DNA of 64,000 nucleotides from Coriaria nepalensis (GCA_027186245.1 CP114497.1:3231501-3295500); one strand, 5' to 3'; counted from the first letter of the stretch, positions 26,101 to 39,331 are shown. The notes: a model not told the origin generated them from the letters alone. Numbers and translations are program-made.

Positions 26101-29100
26101 TTGCCAAGGGATTCCATCAACTTCCCAAACACGTTTACACCCAAACATTCAGTCATGTCGTAAAATCAATCACCATTCATACCATTATTTCCCTTGCCAT
26201 TATCCATGGATGACCTATGTGTCAACTTGATGTCACCAATACATTACTCCATGGTAATCTAGCCAAAGATATTTACATGGTCCAATTGTCATGCTTTAAT
26301 GACTAGGCTAATTCCACACATGTTTGCCACATTTGCAAATCTTTGTATGGCTTAAAGCAAGCACCCCGCATATGGTATCACTCACTTAGTGCATTGCTCA
26401 CTTCATTTGGCTTCACTTAAGCCAAATCCAATGATTCACTATTTATCTTTCGTGAAGGCTCCTCTACTATCTACTTTCTCGTCTATGTGGGAAATCTCTT
26501 AATTATCGACAATAATTCACCTTTCATTAATAAGGTGATTGAAAAATTAAGTAGTCTTTTCTCTATTAAGGATCTTGGTCTCTTGTCTTACTTCTTTGGT
26601 GTTGAACTCCTTCATTGTTCCAAAGACGTATTGTTGAGTCAACACAAATACATCTTGAATAATCACCATCGTCATCAAATGAATGGTGCCAAACCACTTC
26701 ATCCACCCATGCAATAAAAAGTTTTCCTCACTAAAGCCACATATAATCTATAAAGCGATGCCACTCTCTAGTCTCTATTGTCAACTTGTTGGAGCTCTTT
26801 AGTACTTAACACTTACTGACCCATATATTATGTTTCCTATGAAATATTTGGCTCAATACATGCAATGTCTCACTTCCTCTCATTGGTTAGCGGCAAAACA
26901 TCTCTTACGTTATTTGAAGGGCACATTATCACACGGTCTTATCATTCATCACTCGTCATCTCATACTTTTAGCTTACTCTAAAGCTAATTGTGTTGGGCA
27001 TAGTGGCCTGAAAGCAACATATAAGAATTATTTTAATGAAATTAATAAAAATGATATTTTTCTATATAGTTATTGAGAATATATTATTATCGAATAATAT
27101 GAATGAATATCAGAAAATTCCAAATTTATTAATATGACTATAATATTGTATTAGTATGAGAGGATTAAGATTATAGAAAATAAATTAAATTGTCTGCAAT
27201 AGATTAAAGTATGGAATTAGTGGTTGCTAGTATGGTCCACTAGCATTATAAATACATGTGATCTAGATCCGGATCACTGATGTAGATAGATATCTTAGTG
27301 GGGGTGCTTTATATAATTGGATTATATAGGACAAGACTCAATATGAATTAATTCTTTATTAGAATACCGTTTACAATAAAAAAATTAAATTCATATCAAT
27401 CGATGATCATATACAGATCAATCTAAATTCTGAGTAGTCACGAACTTCTATTTATGTCAATTGGATCTTTTGATTCACTCGTCACGGTCTATTGGTATAA
27501 TCAGGCTAAAAACTTTTGTTTACGAGATTCGTTGGGATAAGTGGCTAGGAACATGATTTACAGATATAAAATCTAAACCTTCTACATAAAAGATTATATA
27601 TTGGTTCCCTTAAGGGTTAATTCTGAAACTGAATGGTTTTGAGCTCAAATTTATAATCAAGTTATAAATTGACCGTTCACTAGTAAATTAATGGTACTTA
27701 AGGATAAAGAGATCATTAGAGGGGTAAAATGGTAATTTGGACCAGTTCTAATTATGAATCAATTTTTGGAGGATTGAATACATGAAATGATTATATCAAT
27801 GGACTACTAGAGATTACTCAATAAATATGTTCTATAATGGCAAGAGTGTAATCCCATATTTTTAGTGGAATAATATTGTGATTGATAAATTAGATTTATT
27901 AGATTAAAGAGTTTGATCAATAATCTAATTTATTGGAGCTTAAAATTATAGGTCTATGATCATCAGGTCGCCTCTATAAAACACTATATAGGATAAGAAT
28001 GACAAAGGTTGAAAAAAGATTTATTTGCAAGAAAATAGTTTTATGGGGCAAATTCTTAATTATGAGATAATTAGTGTTAATTAATTAATTAAAAGATATA
28101 TTTAAATGTGAAATTCAGAATTAATAAATTAAATATTAATATATTTGATTTTGAATTGAATATATTATGTATAATATTAAATTAATATGAGATATTGATT
28201 TAATATTAAATTAAGAAATGCCAATTTAGATTAGTTTAAGAAACTAATTTAAAACTTAAATAAGATTTGAAATAGATGATATTCTATTTTAAATAAGATT
28301 TAAATAGGTTTGACTAAATCAAACATATCATCAAAATATGATATGATATGATATTATTTTAAATTAGATTTAATTTTATCAAATATATCATTAAAATAAT
28401 GATATGATTTAAAATAGATTAAAACTCTATTTTAAATAGGATTTGAAAAGATTTAATTATATCAAATATATCATTTGATGATCATATTTGAATTATTAAT
28501 TCAATTAATTTAAATAGTTTAAATTAATCAAAACCTCTAATGGAGTTCCATAAATACATATCATCCTAATTATATTAGAAGACTTATTTTTTTTAAGAGG
28601 TTTTTTTCGGTAGAGATTTTTCTGAGTGAAAAATAGAAAAAAAACTGTCATTTCTACGTGCCTACACATATCCTATTGTGTTGAGGATCGACTTGGAAGA
28701 TCGTGGTGTGAGTTTTGGCGATCGATTTACATAAAGTAAATGTATGACCTCTTCGTATAGATGTAGATTAATTTATATGTATATAAAGGATCACAAAAAT
28801 ATTTTTAGAAAATTTTTGTTATACATTAGAATCAATTGTTTGCTTTCGCTGCATAGTTGTGAACCGTCGATTTCTAACAAATTGGACTAGCAAATATGAT
28901 GATTGTTCATCCACCTTGGCCTTTATTATCTTTCTAAGCTTGAATCCTATTGCATGGAGCACTCATAAACAATGAGTCATTGCTCGCTCATCCACCGAAG
29001 CGAAATATTATGATCTAGCATGTGCTGCCTTTAAATTATAATGGATACAAAATTTATTCATTGAATTTTTTATTCCTATTTCACGCCCCCCTACTATATT

Positions 29101-29345
29101 TTGTGATAACATTAGTGCCACATAACTTTCACTTAATCCGGTAATATGCATTCATGCATGAAAACACATTGCTATTGATGTTCATTTTATTTGAGATTTT
29201 GTTGCAAAAAGTCTTATTAATGTTTCTCACATTGGCATCGTTGATCAACACGGATCTCATGACCAAACGTTAATCTCAATCCCGCTTTCAACTTCTTCAG
29301 TCCAAAATCATCATTGGTAGATTGTCGATTTTGCGGGAGCATATA
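23130..29345 (+). mobile_element. Degenerate Ty1/copia retrotransposon
   Basis: Blocks appear in copia order with many stops. Gag (UBN2-like) has LLGYLDRID and IIDKPIHIDDLNLYILNNFG, then LESALQFEELHDILISH (23200-23760). The protease start WLIDSKTSHNMI (about 24070) has Lys for the usual Gly after the catalytic Asp. GAG-pre-integrase HQHLGHPPTKIMYRI lies at about 24430 and a broken integrase region at 24600-24790. Reverse transcriptase has WFFCIKRKPDGSINHFKACL, TFSHVVKSITIHTI and SIKDLGLLSYFFGVELLHC (26040-26660). RNase H, split by the solo LTR at 26992-28879, resumes with ARSSTEAKYYDLACA (about 28985). A purine-rich stretch near 29332 may be the polypurine tract. LTRs are not recognisable. 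The RT wording resembles the Ale/Retrofit group, which is an inference. Confidence 0.85.
26987..28884 (+). mobile_element. Solo LTR (1,888 bp) with 5-bp target duplication
   Basis: The insertion spans 26992-28879. It begins TGTTGGGCATAG and ends GATTTCTAACA, giving the TGTTRG/CYAACA terminal inverted repeat of LTRs. AATTG is duplicated exactly on both sides (26987-26991 and 28880-28884). Removing the insertion and one AATTG rejoins the host copia RNase H frame to read through SKANWTSK, which proves the insertion boundaries. No internal retroelement domain is seen, so it is a solo LTR made by recombination between two LTRs. Strand is assigned by the TG...CA convention only. Confidence 0.9.
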
Positions 29346-30376
29346 AGAGAGTTATCATTTGTTCTATTGTCTACATAATTTCCTACCGTAGCATAGTCAT
29401 CTATTTCCTTTTACACCTTTATAAATCAATTATATTAATTGCTTGTCTATACCATATTTGTAATTCACTTTCCGATATGTAATCATTTACCTTAAGGTTA
29501 ATTTGCTTTAAATAACAACTAATCAAATACTTTAGGGCTATAAAGATAATTTACGCTCAACATTAATTTTAAATTATTATTCTATATCTAAAAAAAAATA
29601 TTTAAAAAATTAATAAATAAGAAAAATATATCAATTTTTTTCACTATCAATTGATTTTGAGATTATGAAATGCTAAACTTTTATAAGATTTCAGTAGAGA
29701 TTGTGAGAGGAAGAGGAAATTGGGATCAATGTAATAAAAGAAACTTAAGGGGTAAAATGAAAATATAATATAGGTGATTTTTTTAAAATGATGGGTTAGA
29801 AATACAAATAAAATTTTTAACTTAATTTGGGCAATATGATATATTAATTAAACATGATATGTCATCATTTTACTATTAGAAAAAAAGGAAAAAAAAAGGG
29901 ACCTGTATCTAATTTAAAAAAAAAAAAATATTAAGGAAAACATGAGTTATTTTTTAAACATGAAGAATTTGAATCTAATTATATAAAAGTTAGAGGTACA
30001 TATTAAAAACGGAGAAAATGGTGTTTATAAATCAAGTGATTAATTGGGTGAAAAAAAGAAAAAAGAAAAAAAAAAAAGTATATATGAAAGCTCGTGCATT
30101 TCACGGGGGTGTTACGAGTAACTGCCTGCAAGAGAGAAGGAAAGGAGGGGAGAGAAGAGCCACAAGAATTCCCACCAAAAATGGCGAATTCAAAGGGCTT
30201 CGAAGAATGTCACTTCTTCCACATACTCATCATCATTAACAAGCAAACTACCTGGAAATGCAAAATTTTCCTCTTCTGGATTCAGTTTAACTTCATCTTC
30301 TACCTTCGTTTTTACCTTCTGCACCCCCATGGCTATTGTCTTGTAGCTCTCTTTCTCAGCCACATTGCCGCTGCAA
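29346..30376. other. Myosin 5' flank and probable 5' UTR
   Basis: AT-rich sequence to about 30060, then a more balanced segment (30090-30376) that probably is the 5' UTR of the myosin mRNA. An open frame at 30094-30393 crosses into the first intron in a different frame from the myosin and is not taken as coding. Confidence 0.45.
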
Positions 30377-33300
30377 ATGGTATCTCATTCTGATCATTTT
30401 AACTTGAATTCTCCGCTCGCAACTATTTTTATTATTATTGGTTGAAATTGAAACAATCGATGCACCTGCTAATTACTGCGTTTTGATTTTTTTTTTTTTT
30501 TTTTGGATTTGTCTTTTTCCCTTTTTTGCTCCGGATGCAACAAGGGTTAAACTTCAGCGGTCCGAAATCTGATTTTCTTCTTTCTTTCTTTATTTATTTT
30601 TTTGGGATTCATGATTTGATTCTGATCTTATTGAGGCATAGTGCATGAATTGTAGAGCTGAAATTTGAGAGAAGATTTAGTTGTTGAAATTTATATGATC
30701 TCAAAGAAACTAAAACAAAGGGGAAGATCTAAGATTTGAGTAAATAATTATACATTTAACTTTAGACGCCAAAATAGATATAATCGATTGAATCTTCCAG
30801 TTTCCTGTGACATTAAAAGAACGAAAGGAGAGGGAAATATAATGATAATTCCCATGTTAGTGTCTGAAGATATATTTACGCTTGGCACATTTCTTTGAAA
30901 ATAAGCTTCATTTATAAATTGTTCACTTAATGATGTCTATGAGTCCATCTCATTTTTCTATTATTTTTTTATAATTCTAAAAGAATGCATAAAAAAGCTC
31001 CTTTATATCAGGCTCCTAGCCAATGATAGAAATTTTCACTTTCTGCAGGGCAAGCCTATGAACATTATTGTTGGTTCTCATGTTTGGGTTGGTGACCCAG
31101 AATTAGTTTGGGTTGATGGACTTGTACAAAATATCACTGGAGATGATGCTGAGATAGAAGCCAGTAATGGGAAGACGGTAAATGAAATTCTCTCCAGGCT
31201 TTATGATTTCCAATTTACCAGATCCTCTTTTTTTTGGAGTGTTCGAGGGGAACTATTTTATTCATCCAGTGTTACCTCATATATCAATAGCTTTTATTGG
31301 GAAATTATAAAAATGTGCTAGATCAGAATTTTATTAAAAGTATGTACGCATAAAAAATAAAGTTAATCTAAGCTACTCTTGTTCATTCGGCATAATTCCT
31401 ATTACTTCACATTCTTCAGGTAGTTGCAAATTTGTCAAATATATATCCAAAGGATGTTGAAGCTCCTGATGGTGGGGTTGATGACATGACTAAGCTATCA
31501 TATTTGCATGAGCCGGGAGTGCTATATAACTTGGCCACTAGATACGAGGCCAATGAAATTTATGTAAGATTATCTACATTTTTCATCTTTGGAGATATAC
31601 ACCCTGAGAAAGAAGATGAATTTATTGCAGCTTTGGCTGCATCTTTGACATCAATGCAGACATATACTGGGAACATTCTTATTGCTATTAATCCTTTCCA
31701 AAGGCTTCCACAATTGTATGAGTCTCATGTAATGGAAAAGTACAAGGGAGCACCCTTTGGAGAACTAAGCCCTCATGTTTTTGCAGTAGCTGATGTTGCA
31801 TATCGGTGAGCTGTCTTCCTTTTAAAACTCCCAGTTACAATTTTTTTCTTACGATATGATATATACCAATACTGTGAATTTTGCAAATACTTGAATCAGG
31901 GCGATGGTTAATGATGGGAAGAGCAACTCTATACTCGTTAGTGGTGAAAGTGGGTCCGGTAAAACTGAAACCACCAAAATGCTTATGCGATACCTTGCCT
32001 TTTTAGGTGGCCATGCTGCAGTTGAAGGAAGAACTGTTGAACAACAAGTTTTAGAAGTAAGCTGGATATTAAAACTCTAGTTTATGAATGCATTTAAGTT
32101 CCTTATGTCCACCTGCTATAGATTGAGATTCAAGTAAGCAAGCTCAAAAAATACACAAAGAAGACATATACATGTGGGGTATGAACATCAAAATGTATAG
32201 ATTACTTATGGCAGTTAAACATGTGGACATAAGTCTTATGGTGTTAGATAGCAAAAGAAAAATATTATCAATGTCATATAATACAGTGAAAGATGCATTG
32301 AGAAGGGCATTTTATTTTATCATTCTTCAACAATTTAGTCCGAATTTTCTGAGCATTTTAAGTGCATATCACCTTTGGAACTCTCAACACATCCATTAAT
32401 TCGAGCACCTAGACTCTAGATCAATATTTATAATTTTACTTTTCAATTCGTGAACTAACATTTAATTTGATTTGCATTATCATTATATGTTTGTACTCCT
32501 AGTGTGATGATATCTGAAGGTTGACACTCTTCTTCTCTTGATTAAAGTCAACAATAATGGCCTTCATGTTAGCAGTATCTTAATCTTCTCTCTCTCTTTG
32601 ATATCTGATTTTGCACTATGTTATGCAGTCAAATCCAGTTCTTGAAGCATTTGGCAATGCAAAAACAGTTAGAAATAACAATTCGAGGTAAGAATTATAG
32701 CCATGCTGTGAATGTTTCTCCATGTTTTTCTTTAATGTATTAAGCTTGTAATTAAACTTCATATATTCTTATGAAGCTAAATGAGCTGAGAACTTAGCAT
32801 CCTTAATAAAAAGTAAGATTTGCCTCAACAAATCAAACTGATTTTATTTTGTTTCAAATCCACCGAGGCTCAAAATCTTGACGTCATGATCTTTATTATG
32901 TTCCTTAAAGATTTTGTATATTGCTATTTGAAAACTTTAGTAATCTGCTAGATATTTCACAAGGTACAGTACTAGGCTATTTATACATAGGAAGCCCTAG
33001 ACTAGTTATGATAAGTCTTAACAATTTATTTACAATCACATACTTTAGGGAATATCCTAAGATTTCTCCTAAGATTTATTATGTTCCTTGAAGTTTTTGT
33101 ATATTGCTATTCTCCTTGTACTTGCTAATAGTACTTGAGTACACTGGCACAGCCGATTTGGAAAATTTGTTGAAATTCAATTTGACAAAAAAGGAAGAAT
33201 ATCAGGGGCTGCTATCAGAACTTATCTTCTAGAGAAATCTCGTGTTTGCCAAATTTCAGAGCTTGAGCGAAATTATCATTGTTTTTACCTTCTGTGTGCA

Positions 33301-36300
33301 GCTCCACCTCAGGTAGGGCAGGCAATCTAGTATTTTATAAGTACTTTGACATTCCAAATTTTTTCTTAGATCCTTTCCAATTAACTATTAGTTAAGAGAG
33401 CTTAAATTTTCCAGGATAGACAGAGATTTAAGTTGGGAGATCCAAAATCATTTCATTATCTAAACCAATCAAATTGTTATGAATTGGTTGGCGTGAATGA
33501 TGCTCATGATTATCTTTCCTTGAAGAGAGCAATGGATATTGTCGGAATAGGTGAAAAAGAACAGGTAAAGATCTTTTCTCTTCATGTAATAGATTGTTTC
33601 ATTCTCTAACACATCAGAAATATCTTGCAAGAAAACTTAACATAGTATCCCTCCCCTCTTAGGATGCAATTTTCAGAGTTGTTGCTGCGATTCTTCATCT
33701 TGGCAATATTGATTTTTCAAAGGGAGACGAGATTGATTCATCAGTTTTAAAAAATGAAGAATCAAAATTCCATCTTCAAATGACAGCGGAGTTGCTCATG
33801 TGTGTTGGAGCTTCATTTTACTATGATACACATCTATCTTTTGCATTTCTCTATATTTTTAATCTTATATGTAATCTAGGTGTGATCCTAACGCATTAGA
33901 AGATGCCCTATGTAAACGTGTAATGGTTACTCCTGAAGAAATTATCAAGAGAAGTCTTGATTCTCATGGTGCAACAGTAAGCCGTGATGGTTTAGCCAAG
34001 ACAATATATTCTCGTTTGTTTGACTGGTAAATTACCATAGTTGGGATCTGTTGCTGCAAATTATTTTGTCTTTGATCCAAAAGAATTGTTTATCATATTA
34101 TTCATCTTGTTTACTTTTCCAGGTTGGTGGATAAAATTAATGTTTCTATCGGACAAGATCCTACCTCAAAATCTCTGATTGGGGTTCTTGACATTTATGG
34201 CTTTGAAAGTTTTAAAACTAATAGGTAATGTTTGATACCATAAATTCACTATGATCGCCATGAATTTTCTGTTTTATTTGTGGGTAAAACCTCTCTTTAT
34301 AGTGGCTCAGTAACCCTTATGATAGTCTGAGATCGATAATTAATTTAAAAGGAAGCACTGATATTGATTTAGCAAAGTATCTACCGAGTTGTTCTGACTT
34401 TTACTTGTTTTGCATTATTTGCAGTTTTGAGCAATTCTGTATAAATTTCACAAATGAAAAACTGCAACAGCATTTCAACCAGGTACGAGGTCAGTCATAT
34501 TTGAAAACTTAGCTCTTACTCATTTTCTACTTTCAGCATCCAACCTGACTGTTTTGATGTGCTCAGCATGTTTTCAAGGTGGAGCAAGAAGAATACACAA
34601 AAGAGGATATTAATTGGAGCTATATAGAATTTATTGATAACCAGGATGTCCTAGATCTCATCGAGAAGGTTCCCTCTTGCTTCATGTTTTCTTCTTTTTC
34701 TTCTTATACTTCTTCTACTTCTTCTTCCCTTTACAGAACCTTTTCTTTACCTGAAAAGATTTGAGCAGACCATATTTCATTCTAAGATAATTGTATTTAT
34801 CATCAAAAGTGAGTTTGTCTAAGAGTTTTCCAAACTCAAGCTTGTATCCAATTAAATTGGCATCATGATATCCTTGCATTCTTCATCATCTTATTCTCTT
34901 ATCTTGGTGCTTTTGCAGAAACCTGGTGGGATAATTGCTCTTCTGGATGAAGCTTGGTATGAAACCCAACCCCCACAACCAGCCCCCCCACCCACATGCA
35001 ATCTTTATAAACTTGTCTAATTACATTAACACTTCCACATCTCTCTCTCTTTATATGTATAGATTTATTACATGCATGCGTTCATCTGTGTATGCCGATG
35101 TCCATTACACCCGAGTAGTTATACAGAATAGCCAAGATCTAATTTCACCTGGTATAATCCTGATAGTCTCACATGACATATCTATTTTTAAGTTACCGAC
35201 AGTCCAAAACCTTGAGAATTTTCTAAAATAATCTCCCCAAATGGGCTAAATCTAATTCTATGATTAACTTTATTTTATGATTAAGTTGTGATTTACCTTC
35301 ACAACTAATTCCTCCGTATACTAAAAATTGAAGGCTAGAAGTGTGCTGTTTGATTTTAAGTTCTATTTATTTTCTTTGATCTGTAAAACAGCATGTTTCC
35401 GAGGTCGACTCATGAAACATTTTCGCAAAAGCTATATCAGACATTCAAGAGTCACAAACGCTTCATCAAGCCAAAATTGACTCGTTCAGATTTTACCATT
35501 GTTCATTATGCCGGAGATGTGAGTATTATTCTCAAGTGTTTTTCTTTTTCTCCAATATTAATCTACCCATTTGCAAGTTTGGTTTACTCTTGAAGAGTCT
35601 TTTCATTATATGTATTATTTTTTCAGGTTCAGTATCAATCTGATCAATTCTTAGACAAAAACAAAGATTACATTGTTCCTGAACATCAAGATTTGTTGAG
35701 TACTTCAAAATGTCCTTTTGTAGCATGCCTTTTCCCTACACTAACTGAGGAGGCAACTAAATCATCAAAATTTTCTTCAATTGGTTTTCGTTTTAAGGTA
35801 ATTTGTACTGTTATAAATTTGTATGATCCGAATGATTCTCAATAGCTATCAGTTGAAATGCCCGTACTTTCAGAAAGAAGAAAAATAATGTTCCGACCTT
35901 TGTTATTAATGCAGCTTCAACTGCAGCATTTGATGGAAACTCTAAACTCTACAGAACCCCATTACATTAGATGCGTGAAGCCAAATACCGCTCTAAATCC
36001 TGCCATATTTGAGAATGATAATGTCATGCAACAACTACGTTCTGGTGTAAGTACTAGTTTGGAAGTGGTCTTGTCCAAGTTAAAACTTCATTAAAGTGAC
36101 ACGGGTGCCTATTTGTACTATCATTTGCACAGGGTGTTCTGGAGGCAATCAGAATCAAATGTAACGGATATCCTACTCACAGGAATTTCTATGAATTTTT
36201 GAATCGATTTGGAATCCTTGCACCAGAGGTATCGGTCCTACTGGAAAAGTACGTATCTCTTCATGTGTTCCTATGTAATTTTATGATCATTCGTGGCTTA

Positions 36301-39300
36301 GTTCTTATGTGACATCATCCTGTGAGCAGTAATGAAGAAAAACTTGCTTGTGAGAGAATTCTACAGAAAATGGGAATTAAAGGGTATCAGGTAAAAACAA
36401 AAATTTCACTTTGGGTTTTAAAGTTGTTGTATCTTCTAAAAGGTTAACTGTATATAAATTATAATTACTTTTTATGTGTCTGAGGGTATTCAGTAGAGAA
36501 ATTTATGTTTTTACAGATAGGGAAATCAAAGGTTTTCTTAAGAGCTGGTCAGATGGCTGAGTTAGATGCAAGAAGAGCAGGAAAACTTGGAGGCTCAGTC
36601 AAAATGATTCAAAAGCAGATTCGAAGTTGTCTTCTTCGTAAAAAGTTTGTTTCTATGAAGAAGGCTTCTATGCTTATACAATCTCGTTGGAAAGGTGATT
36701 ACAGAAAAAAAAAAAAAAAAAAAGAAACCTTATGATACCCTGTAGCAATGCGCACTATTTGTGTTTGAGTCATTGTTTTCGTTGTTGCTTCAACTTGTAG
36801 GTATTCTTACTCGTGAGTCATATAAGATCATGAGAAGGGAAGTGGCTTCAGTGAAAATTCAGAAGCATATGCGAAGACACCTTCACAGAAAGTCCTATCG
36901 CCAAATTTTGGTCTGCGTGGTTGTCTTTCAGACAGGTATACGGGCAGTGGCTGCTCGTAATGAATTTAGTCGTAAAAGGCAATCTAGGGCAGCGGCTAAA
37001 ATTCAAGTAATAGTCACATTTTTGAATTGGATTTCATAATTTTTTAATTATCATGTTATTCTTAGTTTTGATTCCTTAAAAAAAAAGTAAATAAAAAAAA
37101 ATTGCAGGCAGATTTTCGTCGTCATAAAGCGCTTTCGGATTATAAGAAGCTTAAACAAACAACAATTATTTCACAATCCAAATCCGTGGAAGGAACTGCA
37201 GGTGTAGAGATTGGGAAACAGAAGATAGAGGTACTTTTTTTTTTCCCTCAATGGCATAGTTTTTTATGCTTCAAAAATCTCTTTTATGGTACAATTTTAA
37301 GAGAATTTTGAGCTGCCTTGTAGCGAGAAGCATATTTGTAATACTGTTATGGGCAATAGTAGTTCTTCACATAAAAAACTTGTTTCTTCTCCAACACTTA
37401 AATGTAATTTCATTAGGTTTCCTCCGAGTATTTTAATATCCCAAAAAAAAAAAAAAAGAAGTAATCTTTCAGGAATTTAGTTCATTGAATTGTTGTTGTT
37501 TTTTTTTTCATTTCATTTCTGAGATATTTGAATGCAGAAAGACTTAAACTAAGTGCTTATAATATTGACTTTGTTATGCCCATTCATGTTACGTGAAAGA
37601 TTTAAACTAAGTGCTTCGAAGATTGACTTTGTTATGCCTATTCAAGTAACGAAGAAAGACTTAAACTAAGGTCTAAGAAGTTTGACTTTGTTATATGCCT
37701 ATTCAAGTTACGAAGAAAGACTTTAAACTAAGGGCTAAGAAGATTGACTTTGTTATGCCTATTCTCGAACACCATTTTATGGTTCATTGAATATTGACTT
37801 TGTTATGCCTGTTCAAGTTACGAAGAAAGACTTAAACTAAGTGCTTAGAAGATAATTATGTAAATAAAAACAAGAATGCAGAAAAATCCTTGGCTGGTAA
37901 GTTACTCATGTAAGTCATGATTGTAGATGTTTTAAACTTAAAAAAACTTATAAAAACCTGCTGAATTCTTTATCTAAGTTTCAAAATATATTTACAGACC
38001 GACTTCGGGAAAAAGGAAGATACAATGGCCCTGTCAACTTCATTATATCATGTGCCAAGTGACGGCGAGGAACTGGTTGAGTTAATTGTGAAGGAAATTC
38101 AGACTTTTCATAAAGCAACTGAAGAAGCATGCTTTATTGTCAAAGAGCCTTCAAGCCCCGTCAAAGATCCTAAAAAGATTGAGACTCTCATGGCGGAAGT
38201 GACCAATTTGAAGGTGATCCTGACTAGAATTTATTCTCTCATTGATATTGCTTCTTTCTTTATTTCATTTCATCTTTTTTTTTTTTAATTTTGCTAAGTT
38301 GAGTTTAAGTTAACTGGTTAAATTATATTTACTTGGGGGGCAAAAGAAGAAAGAAAACAATCGAGCCCCAACTCCCCAACTCTTGTTAGTATTTAGTAAT
38401 AACCCAATCATAATTATATTAAAATAATAGCAGACATTGCTTAAGGAAGAAAAGCAAAGAGCTGATGCTTGCGAAAGGAAATATGCTGAGGCCCTGGCAT
38501 TGAGCGAGGAAAGACGGAGAAAGCTAGAAGAAACAGAAAGAAGGGTTCAACAGCTTCAAGACTCCATTACCAGGTAGTACTAGCACGGTACCCTAAAATC
38601 GTATATTATACTTCAGGTTTAAATTTTCAGTCACTAAAAAATCTCAGCATATAGGCATGTTAGAAAATAAACCTAACACATTAAAATTAATCATGGTATA
38701 AAAAACCCCAAAGCTATAAATGTTAGAAAACGGTTAGACCAGACAGTTTAAGGGAGCATATATACAATAGAGGCTGAACAATGGATATAGAGTAGTAGCA
38801 TAAGCATATACCATAAAATAAAGAAAAGTAATGAAGAAAAGTAATAAAGAAAAGAAAAAAGGTGTTGCATAGCTTGACTAATACTCAATCTGATCTAGTG
38901 TGTCTCAGGATGATATATTGCATGTCAAACCAAATATCAGAGCTGAAAATGATCATGCATACTTCTTCCAACTCAAGTGCTACTACTTCTGGATCCATTA
39001 CTACTAAGGATGTTCTGGTTGATGCCACTTGTAACTCTGACTCTTCGTCAACTGACTCTGATTTCACTTTCCCAGCTCCTACTCCATCTACATCGACTTT
39101 CTCTTCCTTTAAACCCAATACCTTGCAGCTCATTGTCCAAGATATTTCTGCTGCGGATGTCTCAGGTACTTAATATTATATTTTTTGTCCCCCCCGCCCC
39201 CCCGCCCCCCCAAGTTTTCTAATAATAAATGAACTATTGTATGAAAATGTACTATTACTAATACCCGTTCATGTTTGCATTGTGCAGGACCTGAAAATGA

Positions 39301-39331
39301 CAAGGAAGGAGCTTTTGATGACTTCTTCTAA
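30377..39331 (+). CDS. Myosin XI heavy chain, short-tailed (XI-J-like), 26 exons
   Basis: CDS join(30377..30379, 31049..31177, 31420..31563, 31660..31805, 31900..32056, 32629..32687, 33153..33312, 33415..33564, 33663..33799, 33880..34026, 34123..34224, 34425..34482, 34567..34668, 34919..34956, 35392..35518, 35627..35797, 35915..36046, 36133..36248, 36330..36390, 36517..36694, 36801..37006, 37108..37230, 37998..38213, 38434..38573, 38909..39165, 39288..39331) is in frame for 1,100 residues. The motor has P-loop GESGSGKT, switch I NNNSSRFGKF, switch [10 protein letters not shown] and actin-binding [11 protein letters not shown]. It is followed by about five intact IQ motifs (light-chain sites), a sixth degenerate one, and a short coiled coil ([20 protein letters not shown]). 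The tail ends in a Ser/Thr-rich segment and an acidic AFDDFF. The cargo-binding globular (DIL) tail of normal XI myosins is absent, as in Arabidopsis XI-J. The first exon is inferred: it would be the ATG codon alone, spliced to GGCAAGCCT. The alternative start is ATG 31058, which gives 1,096 residues. Confidence 0.9.
37533..37856. repeat. ~65-bp minisatellite in myosin intron
   Basis: About five imperfect copies of a unit containing GAAAGACTTAAACTAAG, a GCTTAGAAGATTGAC-like block and TTTGTTATGCCTATTCAAG lie in the 767-bp intron between the exons ending 37230 and starting 37998. They have no effect on coding. Confidence 0.85.
39189..39211. repeat. C7-G-C7-G-C7 tract in last myosin intron
   Basis: Three runs of seven C separated by single G lie 23 bp after the donor of the last, 122-bp intron. 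The complementary strand could form a G-quadruplex; the C strand could form an i-motif. Confidence 0.9.

Noticed and set aside
30094..30393. Open frame of 99 codons upstream of the myosin as an extra N-terminus
   Set aside because: It is in a different frame at the donor, has low-complexity hydrophobic content, and no XI myosin has such an extension. It fits 5' UTR sequence.
38862..38908. Start of a separate downstream gene (MLHSLTNT...) after the myosin coiled coil
   Set aside because: The frame before 38909 is intron. From the acceptor at 38908 the sequence continues the myosin frame from the codon split at 38573.
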